From contig JANQQW010000035.1 of the NCBI GenBank assembly GCA_028284885.1, forward strand, positions 1 through 60,014: a stretch of 60,014 nucleotides of DNA, read 5' to 3'. A model generated the notes under the pieces. It worked only from the letters and a program-made list of their open reading frames with translations. It made no database searches and had not been told where the DNA came from. The position numbers were made by a program, and so were the translations under genes. This DNA comes from Planctomycetaceae bacterium (GTDB lineage Bacteria; Planctomycetota; Planctomycetia; Planctomycetales; Planctomycetaceae). Shown here one piece after another: positions 9,041-19,985 of this stretch (its first letter is position 1; each line of letters starts with the position of its first letter).

Positions 9041-9982
9041 CTACTCGACGTCGAAGACGACGATCCCCTCGCCCCCCGCGGCGGCGGTCGTGCCGTCGGG
9101 GTGGAAGGCAATCGACCGGACGGGGCCGAGGTTCCAGTCGTACCTGGCCACCTCCCGACCGGCGGTCCAGTCCCACAGCCGCAGCGTGCGGTCCGTGCTG
9201 GCGGACGCGAGCAGCGGCAGCGTCGGGTGGAAGGCGACCGCGTTCACCCGTTGGTCGTGTCCCTTCAGATCCCGTGGCTCCGGCTTCGCCTCGCCGTCGA
9301 TCCGCCACATGCGGACCGTCCAGCCCATGGCCGCGGCCAGCGTGCGGCCGTCGGGGGAGAAGGCGAGCGACACCGGCTGCGTCGGCGTCAACAGTTTCCG
9401 CAGCCCCGGCCGGCCGATGCGACGGAGTTCGACCCGGCGTTGCTGGGCGATCGCGATCCGGTCCGGCTCGACCGGCGACCATGCGACCGCCGTCGCCCCA
9501 CTGCCGTCGGCACGGCCGACAGGGTTGGGGCTCGGCTCGAACGGCGAGTTCACGGCGACCTCGAACAGCAACGCCTCGCCACCGCCGCCGCTGGTGTACT
9601 TGTCCGCGGCTCCACTCAGGATGGTCGTGTGCTGGCCCGGCCCGACCGTCAGCGTGACGGGGGGCCGGGTGTGCCCGGTGAGCACGGCCGTCCAGCCGGT
9701 CGCCCGGTGGCCAGCGTGCACGTCGCCGCTCCCGGAGCCGAACACGAACCACTCGCCGCACGCGGAGTACGCGACGGCCCGCACGTAGTTCTGGCAGGCG
9801 TGCCGTTCCGTCGGACTGGAGTCCGCAGGCAGCTTCCAGTGCAGTACCTGCCCGCGACTGCGGCCCCGGCCGGCCGGCATCAAGCCGGTTCCCGCGGCGA
9901 GTTCCGTCCCGTCCGGCGAGTAGGCCAGCGAGGTGACCTGGTACTCCCGCGGCTCGGGCGGCCGCTCGTGCAACCGGAACAT
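9041..9982 (-). CDS. WD40-repeat beta-propeller protein
   Basis: This 313-residue protein consists of WD40 repeats, the clearest being KGHDQRVNAVAFHPTLPLLA with STDRTLRLWDW, and NLGPVRSIAFHPDGT. Others are YQVTSLAYSPDGTELAAG and QPVSLAFSPDGRTLAA. About six or seven blades can be drawn, enough for one propeller. There is no signal peptide, so it is probably cytoplasmic, possibly a protein-interaction scaffold. It starts 7 bases after the NUDIX gene and precedes the ECF sigma gene by 79 bases, all on the same strand. No enzymatic motif is seen. Confidence 0.85.
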   Translation of the reverse strand: MFRLHERPPEPREYQVTSLAYSPDGTELAAGTGLMPAGRGRSRGQVLHWKLPADSSPTERHACQNYVRAVAYSACGEWFVFGSGSGDVHAGHRATGWTAVLTGHTRPPVTLTVGPGQHTTILSGAADKYTSGGGGEALLFEVAVNSPFEPSPNPVGRADGSGATAVAWSPVEPDRIAIAQQRRVELRRIGRPGLRKLLTPTQPVSLAFSPDGRTLAAAMGWTVRMWRIDGEAKPEPRDLKGHDQRVNAVAFHPTLPLLASASTDRTLRLWDWTAGREVARYDWNLGPVRSIAFHPDGTTAAAGGEGIVVFDVE

Positions 9983-9989
9983 CGGCCCG

Positions 9990-10511
9990 CTACTTCATCG
10001 CGAAGAAGAGTCCTGCCCAGACCTTCGGGTCGATCATCGCCCCTTCGTCCTCTTTCGACTGCAGCCACTGCCGCACCCGCCGCAGGGGCACCAAGTGGAC
10101 GAGGATGTCCTCCGTGTCGTCCCCGCCGCCGCTCCCCTGCTTCCTCAGCCCCTCCGCGCGGACGAACGTGACGACCTCGCTGGAGAGGCCGGCCGACGGC
10201 GGGCCGGCGGTGAGGGCCACCATGGACTTCGCCCGGTAGCCGGTCTCCTCGTAGAACTCCCGTCGGGCGGCGGTCAGCAGGGACTCGTCCTCCTCGCCGG
10301 CGACGTCGCCCGCAAGGCCGGCCGGGAGTTCGATGCAGACGGAGTTGACCGGCTTGCGGTACTGCTCGACGAACAGCATCTCGCGGTCCTCCGTCACCGC
10401 CACGATCACGGCGACCGCCGTCGTCTTCAGCCGTTCGACGTACTCCCAGGTCCCGTCCTTCACGAGCCGCAACCACTTGCCGCGGCCGAGGGTCTTGGGC
10501 TTCGCTGGCAT
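9990..10511 (-). CDS. NUDIX hydrolase (ADP-ribose pyrophosphatase-like)
   Basis: This 173-residue NUDIX hydrolase would cleave a nucleoside diphosphate linked to another group. The Nudix box is visible as AARREFYEETGYRAK, preceded by ELPAGLAGD. The Gly-to-Glu spacing is slightly longer than canonical, as in many ADP-ribose pyrophosphatase relatives. The SAGLSSEVVTFVRAEGL segment fits that subgroup. The start at MPAKPKTLG was chosen because the protein then has normal length; longer in-frame extension would run into the divergent ThuA gene. It is the first gene of the minus-strand cluster with WD40, sigma and anti-sigma genes. Substrate preference is inferred only. Confidence 0.88.
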   Translation of the reverse strand: MPAKPKTLGRGKWLRLVKDGTWEYVERLKTTAVAVIVAVTEDREMLFVEQYRKPVNSVCIELPAGLAGDVAGEEDESLLTAARREFYEETGYRAKSMVALTAGPPSAGLSSEVVTFVRAEGLRKQGSGGGDDTEDILVHLVPLRRVRQWLQSKEDEGAMIDPKVWAGLFFAMK

Positions 10512-10617
10512 GGGCAACTCGCTTGGGAACGGGGCGCTTCGAGGGGTATCATCGTTTTCGAGCGGCCGTGCGGCAAACCCGCGTTCGCTCGTGCACGTCC
10601 CCGTCTCGGAGCCCACC

Positions 10618-11493
10618 ATGACACGCCGTCTGTTCGCCGGTCTCGTCCTGCTGACCACGTTCGCCCTGCTGGCTCCGCCCGCCCAGGCCGAGGGCAAGAC
10701 GAAGGCCAAAGTGCTGTTCCTCACGCAGAGCAAGGGCTTCACGCACGGCTCCGTCCGCCGCAGGGGCGAACTCGCCCCCGCCGAGATCGCCATGAAGCAA
10801 CTCGGCCAGCAGACCGGCCTGTTCGACGTCGACTGCAGCCAGGACGCCGCCGCCGACTTCACCAAGGAGAACCTCGCCCGGTACGACGTGGTGATGTTCT
10901 ACACGACCGGCGTGCTCCCCATCTCCGACGAGGCCCGCGAGTACTTCGTGAACGACTGGCTGAAGCAGAAGGGGCACGGCTTCATCGGCTTCCACTCCGC
11001 GACCGACACCTACCGCTTCAAGCCGGACCACAGGGACTTCGAGAAGCACAAGTGGTACATCGAGATCGCCGGCGGCTCGTTCAACGGGCACCCGTGGGGA
11101 GCCGGCTCGGACGTGGTGCTTCACGTGCACGACCCCTCGCACGCCGCCATGCAGCCCTTCGGCACCGAGTTCGAGCACAAGGACGAAATCTACCAGTACT
11201 ACAACTGGCACCCTGAGAACGTCCGCGTGCTGATGAGCCTGGACATGGGCAAGACGAAGCTGAAGAAGCCGTACCACGTGCCGGTCGCGTGGTGCCGCAG
11301 CTGGGGCGACGGGAAGATCTTCATGAACAACCTCGGCCACCGTGAGGACACGTGGACCAACGAGGCGTTCCTGAAGTCGACCGAGAACGCCGTCCGCTGG
11401 GTGCTGGGCGAACTCGAGGGCGAGACGACCCCGAACCCCGACGTCTCCAAGGCCTGGGACGAGAAGAGCAAGAAGGACGCCGGAGGGGCGTGA
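10618..11493 (+). CDS. Secreted ThuA domain protein
   Basis: This 291-residue protein belongs to the ThuA family, which has a class I glutamine amidotransferase-like fold and is linked to carbohydrate metabolism; many planctomycete members are secreted. Signal peptide: residues 1-24 (LLTTFALLAPPAQA). Motifs include KVLFLTQSKGFTHG, YDVVMFYTTGVLP, GFIGFHSATDTYRF and the late VPVAWCRSWGDGKIFMNNLG with GHRED, all typical. The start at MTRRLFAGL gives a complete signal peptide. It is monocistronic, divergent from the NUDIX gene and followed by a hairpin. Probably periplasmic sugar or glycoside metabolism. Confidence 0.9.
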   Translation: MTRRLFAGLVLLTTFALLAPPAQAEGKTKAKVLFLTQSKGFTHGSVRRRGELAPAEIAMKQLGQQTGLFDVDCSQDAAADFTKENLARYDVVMFYTTGVLPISDEAREYFVNDWLKQKGHGFIGFHSATDTYRFKPDHRDFEKHKWYIEIAGGSFNGHPWGAGSDVVLHVHDPSHAAMQPFGTEFEHKDEIYQYYNWHPENVRVLMSLDMGKTKLKKPYHVPVAWCRSWGDGKIFMNNLGHREDTWTNEAFLKSTENAVRWVLGELEGETTPNPDVSKAWDEKSKKDAGGA

Positions 11494-11517
11494 ACGTCCC
11501 AACCACCGGAAGTGCGA

Positions 11518-11548
11518 GAAGCCCGGCACCTCTACGTTGCCGGGCTTC
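11518..11548 (+). terminator. Intrinsic-terminator-like hairpin after ThuA gene
   Basis: A perfect 11-bp stem (GAAGCCCGGCA pairing with TGCCGGGCTTC) encloses a 9-base loop, 24 bases after the ThuA stop, and is followed by TT. The T tract is short, as is common at high GC. The hairpin lies between convergent genes and could serve both strands. Confidence 0.7.
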
Positions 11549-11665
11549 TTCATGCGCTCCCGGCGAGCCGGGAGGGGGCAGTTCCTGTCGGATGCACGTC
11601 GAGTGGAGTGGCACGCGTAACTGGCCGGCTCACACCGGCCGCTCGCCACCCGGTTCTCAACTGGT

Positions 11666-12790
11666 TCACGCCCCGAACCGCACGCAGTGGACCATCGGCA
11701 GGTGGGTCGAGACCGTGGTCCAGTCGTCGCCGCCGTTCTCGGTGACCCACAGGTTGCCGGTGGTGGAGCCCATGGCGAGGCGGTTGCCGGTGCGGTCGAC
11801 GTCGAGGGCGTGGCGATAGACGACGTCGTACGCGTGGGTCTGCGGCAGGCCGTTCGTCAGCGTGTCGAAGGTGTTGCCGCCGTCGCGGGTGCGGGTGACG
11901 ACGAACCGGCCGTCGACCGGGACGCGGCACTCGTCCTTCACGCCGGGGACGAACCAGGCGGTGTCGCCGTCGTCGGGGTGCGTGACGACCGCGAAGCCGA
12001 ACGTCGACGGGCCGGCCTCGGTGACCTGCTGCCAGTTCTCGCCGGCGTCGGTCGACCGGTAGATGCCGCAGTGGTGCTGCACCCACAGCGACTCGGGGCG
12101 GCTCGGGCAGCTGACGAGGCGGTGCGGGTCCTGCCCGTTCGGCTCGTCCGCCTTGTCGGGCGGCATGTAGTCGGCCGTCATACCGGACGTGCGGTGGTTC
12201 CACGTCTCGCCGCCGTCCTCGGTGACCCACACGCCGCCGCAGGAGATGGCGACCGTCACGTGACTGGAGTTCCGCGGGTGCACGGCGACGGAGTGGATGC
12301 CGGGGCTGTCCTTGCCGCCGCCGAACCACTGCCAACGGTCGTCGCGGTGCCACAGCGACTCGACGAGCTGCCACGAGTCGCCGCGGTCGGCGGAGTAGAA
12401 CAGGCCGCCCGGGATGGTGCCGGCCCACAGGAAGCCGGGCTGGTCCGGCCCGCCGGGCGTCAGCTCCCAGAACTCGCCGAGCTTGGAGAAGTCCCGCCGC
12501 GCGCCGAACTCGCCGGCCTCCGCCTGCTTCGCCTCGTCGGCCTCCGTGAACTCCGGGTAGGTCGGGACGGCCACCTCGGTCCACGTGCTCCCCTCGTCGT
12601 CGGAGCGGTGCAGCTTCACGCCGAAGTGCCCGTGGTCGAGGGCGACGTACAGCGTGCGGTCCCGCGGGTCCTGCAGCAGCATGGTCGCGTTGTCGCCGAG
12701 GAAGTCGACCTTCGAGACGGCCCAGCCGGACGGGCCGCGGTCGACGGTGAAGACCCCTTTGTGCGTGGCCACGTGTAGTCGTTCGCTCAT
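11666..12790 (-). CDS. Asp-box (BNR/sortilin-like) beta-propeller protein
   Basis: This 374-residue protein has at least six Asp-box type motifs (S/T-x-D-x-G-x-x-W/F): SDDEGSTW, SADRGDSW, TEDGGETW, STDAGENW, TRDGGNTF and TENGGDDW. Asp boxes cap blades of sialidase- or sortilin-type propellers. Blade ends such as GGVWVTEDGG are visible. There is no signal peptide, so it is probably cytoplasmic. Automatic annotation often calls such proteins exo-alpha-sialidase, but I see no RIP/FRIP motif or clear arginine triad, so enzymatic activity is not supported. It lies 22 bases downstream of a MoaD/ThiS-like gene, probably in one operon. The function is unknown. Confidence 0.8.
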   Translation of the reverse strand: MSERLHVATHKGVFTVDRGPSGWAVSKVDFLGDNATMLLQDPRDRTLYVALDHGHFGVKLHRSDDEGSTWTEVAVPTYPEFTEADEAKQAEAGEFGARRDFSKLGEFWELTPGGPDQPGFLWAGTIPGGLFYSADRGDSWQLVESLWHRDDRWQWFGGGKDSPGIHSVAVHPRNSSHVTVAISCGGVWVTEDGGETWNHRTSGMTADYMPPDKADEPNGQDPHRLVSCPSRPESLWVQHHCGIYRSTDAGENWQQVTEAGPSTFGFAVVTHPDDGDTAWFVPGVKDECRVPVDGRFVVTRTRDGGNTFDTLTNGLPQTHAYDVVYRHALDVDRTGNRLAMGSTTGNLWVTENGGDDWTTVSTHLPMVHCVRFGA

Positions 12791-12812
12791 GTCGCTTCTC
12801 GCAGGAAGTGGT

Positions 12813-13082
12813 TCAGCCGCCCGAGAGGGCCTGCATGACGTAGATCTCGCCGTCCGTCCGCACGGCGTCTCCCAGCCCGTCCCGGTCCTTCACCGGTTCG
12901 CCGTCGACGTAGACGACCATGTGCGTCCGCAGCCGGCCGTGCTCGTCCACCACGTACCCCCGCAGCTTGGGGTTCGCGGCGAAGACGGCGTCGAGTGCCG
13001 ACCGGACCGTCACTCCGGCGACGTCCGCCTCCGGGCAGTCGACGTGACGACGCAGGTTCGGCGTGAAGACGACGCGTGGCAC
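12813..13082 (-). CDS. MoaD/ThiS-family ubiquitin-like small protein
   Basis: This 89-residue protein has the size and beta-grasp pattern of MoaD/ThiS sulfur carriers: an N-terminal beta hairpin (PRVVFTPNLRRHVDCPEADV), a helix (VRSALDAVFAANPKLRGYVV), the strand HMVVYVDGEPVKDRDGL, then GEIYVMQALSGG. It ends exactly in Gly-Gly, the tail that is adenylated and thiocarboxylated, or used for conjugation. No molybdopterin or thiamine genes are nearby. The immediate downstream neighbour is the Asp-box propeller protein. It may be a sulfur carrier for an unknown pathway or a ubiquitin-like modifier; both are inference. Confidence 0.82.
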   Translation of the reverse strand: MPRVVFTPNLRRHVDCPEADVAGVTVRSALDAVFAANPKLRGYVVDEHGRLRTHMVVYVDGEPVKDRDGLGDAVRTDGEIYVMQALSGG

Positions 13083-13162
13083 GGCGGCCTCGGGCGGTGG
13101 ACGGAACGGCAGTCAGTCTGCCCGAACGTCCGCGTGAAGGCAACGCGTTTCCTGCGGGACAC

Positions 13163-13750
13163 TCAGCCGCGGAGTTGGTTCGTCGTGTGTCTCAGTCGGA
13201 ACGCGAACACGACCTGCGACACGCCTGCGAGGATCGCGAAGACCCCGAGAATCTGAAGGGCCACCAGGCCGGCCACCAGCGGCCGCAACGCGATCACGAC
13301 GCCGAACAGGATGGAGATCACGCCGGCGAGGACCATCCAGATCTCGCCGTCGATCTCCTTCCGGTGCCGGACGGCGACGACGATCTCCATGAAGCCGTTC
13401 GTGATCGCGGCGATGGCGAGGAGCAGCAGCAGGATCGTGATCATCAGGCCGGCGACGACCGGAGCGAAGACGTAGACGAGCCCGCCGAACAGGATGCCGA
13501 TCGCGCCGCGGCCGAGCGTCAGGCCGCGTGACTCGGTCTCGCCGATCAGCCCGGCGACGACGGCGAGCAGGCCGTCGAGCACGATGAAGACGCCGGCCAC
13601 CTTCATGTAGGCGACCGCCGTGAGGGCCGGTGCGGTGAAGGCGTAGCCACCCAGCACGAGCAGCAGCAGGCCGCGGACGAGTGCCACCCACCAGAGCTTG
13701 CCGAGCGAGTCGAGGATGATCTCGCGGGAGGAACCAACGTCGTCGGACAT
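13163..13750 (-). CDS. HdeD-like DUF308 membrane protein
   Basis: This 195-residue protein has six hydrophobic helices and matches the HdeD/DUF308 pattern: the opening helix WWVALVRGLLLLVLGGYAF, the repeated segment AVAYMKVAGVFIVLDGLLAV, and the later paralogous helix EIWMVLAGVISILFGVVIAL. E. coli HdeD is linked to acid resistance, but most homologues have no known role. The start at MSDDVGSS (13750) was preferred because upstream sequence is arginine-rich and lacks any domain. It is divergent from the MotB-like gene and 80 bases upstream of the MoaD-like gene. Confidence 0.85.
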   Translation of the reverse strand: MSDDVGSSREIILDSLGKLWWVALVRGLLLLVLGGYAFTAPALTAVAYMKVAGVFIVLDGLLAVVAGLIGETESRGLTLGRGAIGILFGGLVYVFAPVVAGLMITILLLLLAIAAITNGFMEIVVAVRHRKEIDGEIWMVLAGVISILFGVVIALRPLVAGLVALQILGVFAILAGVSQVVFAFRLRHTTNQLRG

Positions 13751-13968
13751 CTCACTTGCTCTGCGGGAAGGCGTGGCGTCTGCGGCTCGGACCGTGGGCT
13801 CGATCGTACCGCCCGTCCGGACGTCCCGCACCCCGGCGGTGACGGCACGACCAGCACAATCGGCAAGGTCCGCCGATTCGGCACCGGGTTCGACCGGAGA
13901 ACTGGACCCCGAGGGCGAGAACGGCCGAAGACGAACGGGCGGGGGAGAACGCGACCGGGAGATCGGAC

Positions 13969-14688
13969 ATGGAGGACGACGGACCGCCGGGCGTGCCGGA
14001 GTGGGTCGTGACGTACGGCGACATGATGTCGCTGCTGCTGACCTTCTTCATCATGCTCGTCTCGCTCAGCGAGGTCGTCGCGGACAAGAAGTTCCGTGCG
14101 ATGCTCGAGTCGTTGAACCAGCGGTTCGGCTACCACACCAGCGCGCCCGCGGCTCCCGGGAAGAACTTCCCGCTGAACTCGATGCTCGAGAAGCTGACGA
14201 CGCTGGGGGCCTACACCGACGCGGACGATGGCCGGGGGGGCATCAAGACGCGGGGCGTGGCCGGCGTCGACTTTCGCGTCTTCCGCAACCGCGCGGGCGA
14301 CGGGCTGCCGGTCGGCGAGCCGCTCCACTTCCCGGCGGACCGGACCGAGCCGACCGACGAGATGAGCCCGTTGCTGGACGACGTCGGCCGTCGCCTCGCC
14401 GGCATGCCGAACAAGGTCGAGGTGCACGGGCTCGTCGCCGCCGTCGAGACGTCCGACCTCGACGACCCGCAGGTCGAGACCGGCCGACGAAACCGCTGCT
14501 TCGAGCGAGCCCGGGCCGTCCGGGCGGCACTCGTCGCCCGCGGGGTCGAACCGGACCGGGTGCGGATCGTCGTCGACACGCGACACGTCGAGCACGACCC
14601 GACCCACGAGCTCACTCCGGGCGCGCGAGTGCAGGTCTTCGTGCTGGACACCCACACGTCCGACTTCGTCGGAAAAGGGGAAGGCTGA
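13969..14688 (+). CDS. MotB/OmpA-like protein, orphan
   Basis: This 239-residue protein has a MotB-type N-terminus: a short cytoplasmic leader and one membrane helix beginning EWVVTYGDMMSLLLTFFIML, with the conserved proton-channel Asp at residue 18. The C-terminal region (about 120-225) resembles an OmpA-like peptidoglycan-binding domain, with CFERARAVRAALVARGVEPD as the central helix. The usual GHTD segment is replaced (VHGLVAAVETSD) and the closing NRRV reads GARV. GGGAG lies 7 bases before the ATG. No MotA gene adjoins it. It could serve the flagellar motor or another MotAB-type proton-driven complex. Confidence 0.8.
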   Translation: MEDDGPPGVPEWVVTYGDMMSLLLTFFIMLVSLSEVVADKKFRAMLESLNQRFGYHTSAPAAPGKNFPLNSMLEKLTTLGAYTDADDGRGGIKTRGVAGVDFRVFRNRAGDGLPVGEPLHFPADRTEPTDEMSPLLDDVGRRLAGMPNKVEVHGLVAAVETSDLDDPQVETGRRNRCFERARAVRAALVARGVEPDRVRIVVDTRHVEHDPTHELTPGARVQVFVLDTHTSDFVGKGEG

Positions 14689-14724
14689 CGTCGCGACGCC
14701 GGGCTCGACGCGAGGCGGCCGCGC

Positions 14725-15144
14725 TCAGAGGTCCGTGTCGTCGATCTCGCGGTCGACGTCGTCCGACATCGTGCCGAGCACGTCGAGCGACGCACGGAGC
14801 GTCTCGTCGACCAAGCCGTCGACGACCTGTCCGAGCGGGTGGTCGCCCCCCACGTTCAGCTCCCAGTCGAACCCGAAACCGCCGGACAACGCGGCGAGTC
14901 CGTCACCGAGGGTGTGCAGGTCCGCGAGACGGTGCTCCTCGCCGGGCGGCACGGGTTCGTCGGCCGGTACGCCGAACTTGCTCGAACCGACCAGGTAGCC
15001 GTCCTCGCCGAGCGAGTCGAACGCGATCGGTTCGCACGCGATCCAGACGTACTTGGCGTTGAAGGCCTCGGCGGCGTGCGTGACGGCCGCGACGGTCCTC
15101 GGTTCCAACGGGATGAACGACCGGTAGTGGACGGCGATGCTCAC
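14725..15144 (-). CDS. Hypothetical protein, 139 aa
   Basis: I do not recognise this protein. It is soluble, with no signal peptide or membrane segment. It starts as a mixed alpha/beta domain (MSIAVHYRSFIPLEPRTVAA, then AKYVWIACEPIAFDSL) and ends very acidic (DDVDREIDDTDL). A GTG start is used. It lies 72 bases downstream of carB on the same strand and could be cotranscribed. Its composition is ordinary for the region, and no competing frame has homology, so I think it is a real gene. Confidence 0.6.
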   Translation of the reverse strand: MSIAVHYRSFIPLEPRTVAAVTHAAEAFNAKYVWIACEPIAFDSLGEDGYLVGSSKFGVPADEPVPPGEEHRLADLHTLGDGLAALSGGFGFDWELNVGGDHPLGQVVDGLVDETLRASLDVLGTMSDDVDREIDDTDL

Positions 15145-15216
15145 GTGAACGCCTCGAACGTTTCTCGGATCTTCGACACGACCGGCGGCCAGCTTCCGCC
15201 ATGCTCCCGGTGACGG

Positions 15217-18549
<3,333 letters not shown>

Positions 18550-18892
18550 GGGAGGCAGTCGAGGGTCAGGAGTCGAGAGCTGTGAACCGCGCGCGGACCC
18601 TCACCGGGGCGAGTGCGGGAGGCGTGAGGCAGCGGGCCTCGTGCAGATTTCACAGAGACTAACGACCGGGGTCGCAGATTCAAGATTCCGCCCCACCCGG
18701 CCCCGTCCCGTCGACGGGGGCCGGCGTTCGACGGCCGTTCCGCGAACTCGTCTTGCCGCGGAACGCGATTTCGCCAGAATCCCCGGTCCTCTCGCTGATT
18801 CACCCCCCACCGACCCCCGACTCCCCACCGAACGCCCGTGCGGCGGCGACTCCGCTGCGCACCGGCGGTCCCGCGTTCCGGACCCTTTACCC
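18550..18892. other. 343-bp divergent intergenic region, carB / glycosyltransferase
   Basis: No gene is supported here; the frames through it are arginine- and proline-rich without domains. It should hold both divergent promoters. A locally AT-richer patch lies at about 18644-18690. An imperfect inverted repeat at 18697-18724 (11-bp stem, one bulged G, 5-base loop, containing the palindrome CCCGTCGACGGG at 18707-18718) could be a regulatory hairpin. C-rich CCGACCCCCGACTCCCC-type sequence near 18810 recalls the repeat at the left edge. No confident -35/-10 pair was found. Confidence 0.5.
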
Positions 18893-19960
18893 ATGCGGAT
18901 CCTGTACGGCGCCTACGCGATGGGGCACGGGCACTTCTCGAAGGCGGCCGTCCTCGTGCCGCTGCTCGAGGCCCGGGGGCACGAGGTCCGCGTCGTCAGC
19001 TCCGGCGCGGACGACCCGCCGGCCGGCTACGCGTTCCGCTGGCACCGCCACTTCCCCGGCCTCGCCTACGCCGTGACCGACGGCCGCACCGACTACAAGG
19101 CGTCGTTCAAGCGCTGGGCGAAGGACGTCCCCCGTGTCGCCCGGCACCTGTGGCAACTCCGGCGGATCGCAAATGACTTCCAGCCCGACCTCGTGCTCAG
19201 CGACTTCGAGCCGCTCTCGGCGAACCCGTTCGTGAACACCGGCTGCGAGGTCGTGGCCCTCAGTCGGCAGGTCGCCCTCTGCGACGCCGGCATCCCGCTC
19301 CCGCCCGACGCCAGCTTCGAGCGGAAGATGACCAAGACGGTCACGCGGCTGTTCACCATCGGGGCGGACCGCAGCCTGGGCTACCACTACGAACCGGCCT
19401 CGTTCCGCTGCGTGCCTCCCGTCGTCCGGGCCGAGATCGACACCGTCCGGCCGACGGTCGACGAGCACGTTTTCGTCTACAACTCCGTCCGCGGCGGCGA
19501 AGGGGGATCGGCCGCGGAACTGCTCGACTGGGCGAACCGACGCCGACAGCGGGTCGTCGCGTACGGTTACAGGGACCACGACCGGGGCGAGTTCGGTCCC
19601 GTCACCTTCCGGGCGCCGTCGCGGCAGGGGCTGCTCGACGACCTCGCCTCGGCGAAGGCCGTCATGTGCACGGCCGGGCTCTCGACGCCGGTCGAGGCGA
19701 TCCTGCTGGGGAAGCCGGTTGCCGTGGTTCCCATCCCGGGTCACTTCGAGCAACTCGCGAACGGCTACCACCTGGACGCCGCCGGCCTCGCCAGCTGGTG
19801 TCCTCGCTGGGACTACGACCGCCTGCTCGAACTCGCCTCACCCGCCGCCGACCACCCGGCCCTCGACTGGCTCCGCACCCCCCCGGACCGCGTACTGGAC
19901 GTCGTCCTCGGCGAACGCACGCCCCGACCCGCCGAAGGAGTGGAACGCCGCGCCGCATAG
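18893..19960 (+). CDS. Glycosyltransferase, MurG-like (GT-B)
   Basis: This 355-residue GT-B protein starts MRILYGAYAMGHGHFSKAAV, the glycine-rich nucleotide-sugar loop seen in MurG-like and MJ1255-type glycosyltransferases. The N-domain continues with LEARGHEVRVVSSGAD and QPDLVLSDFEPLSA. The C-domain has the donor-binding part: KAVMCTAGLSTPVEAILLGK then PVAVVPIPGHFEQLANGYHL. It is complete and soluble with no signal peptide. The ATG at 18893 opens directly on the domain. It is tail-to-tail with an acyltransferase 25 bases away. Probably adds a sugar to a glycolipid or exopolysaccharide precursor; the substrate is unknown. Confidence 0.85.
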   Translation: MRILYGAYAMGHGHFSKAAVLVPLLEARGHEVRVVSSGADDPPAGYAFRWHRHFPGLAYAVTDGRTDYKASFKRWAKDVPRVARHLWQLRRIANDFQPDLVLSDFEPLSANPFVNTGCEVVALSRQVALCDAGIPLPPDASFERKMTKTVTRLFTIGADRSLGYHYEPASFRCVPPVVRAEIDTVRPTVDEHVFVYNSVRGGEGGSAAELLDWANRRRQRVVAYGYRDHDRGEFGPVTFRAPSRQGLLDDLASAKAVMCTAGLSTPVEAILLGKPVAVVPIPGHFEQLANGYHLDAAGLASWCPRWDYDRLLELASPAADHPALDWLRTPPDRVLDVVLGERTPRPAEGVERRAA

Positions 19961-19985
19961 CGGTTGTCGTTCGAAACGGCTCGAC

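Noticed and set aside
11666-12790. Sialidase (neuraminidase) enzyme call for the Asp-box propeller
   Set aside because: Asp boxes are structural. No FRIP motif, arginine triad or secretion signal is visible.
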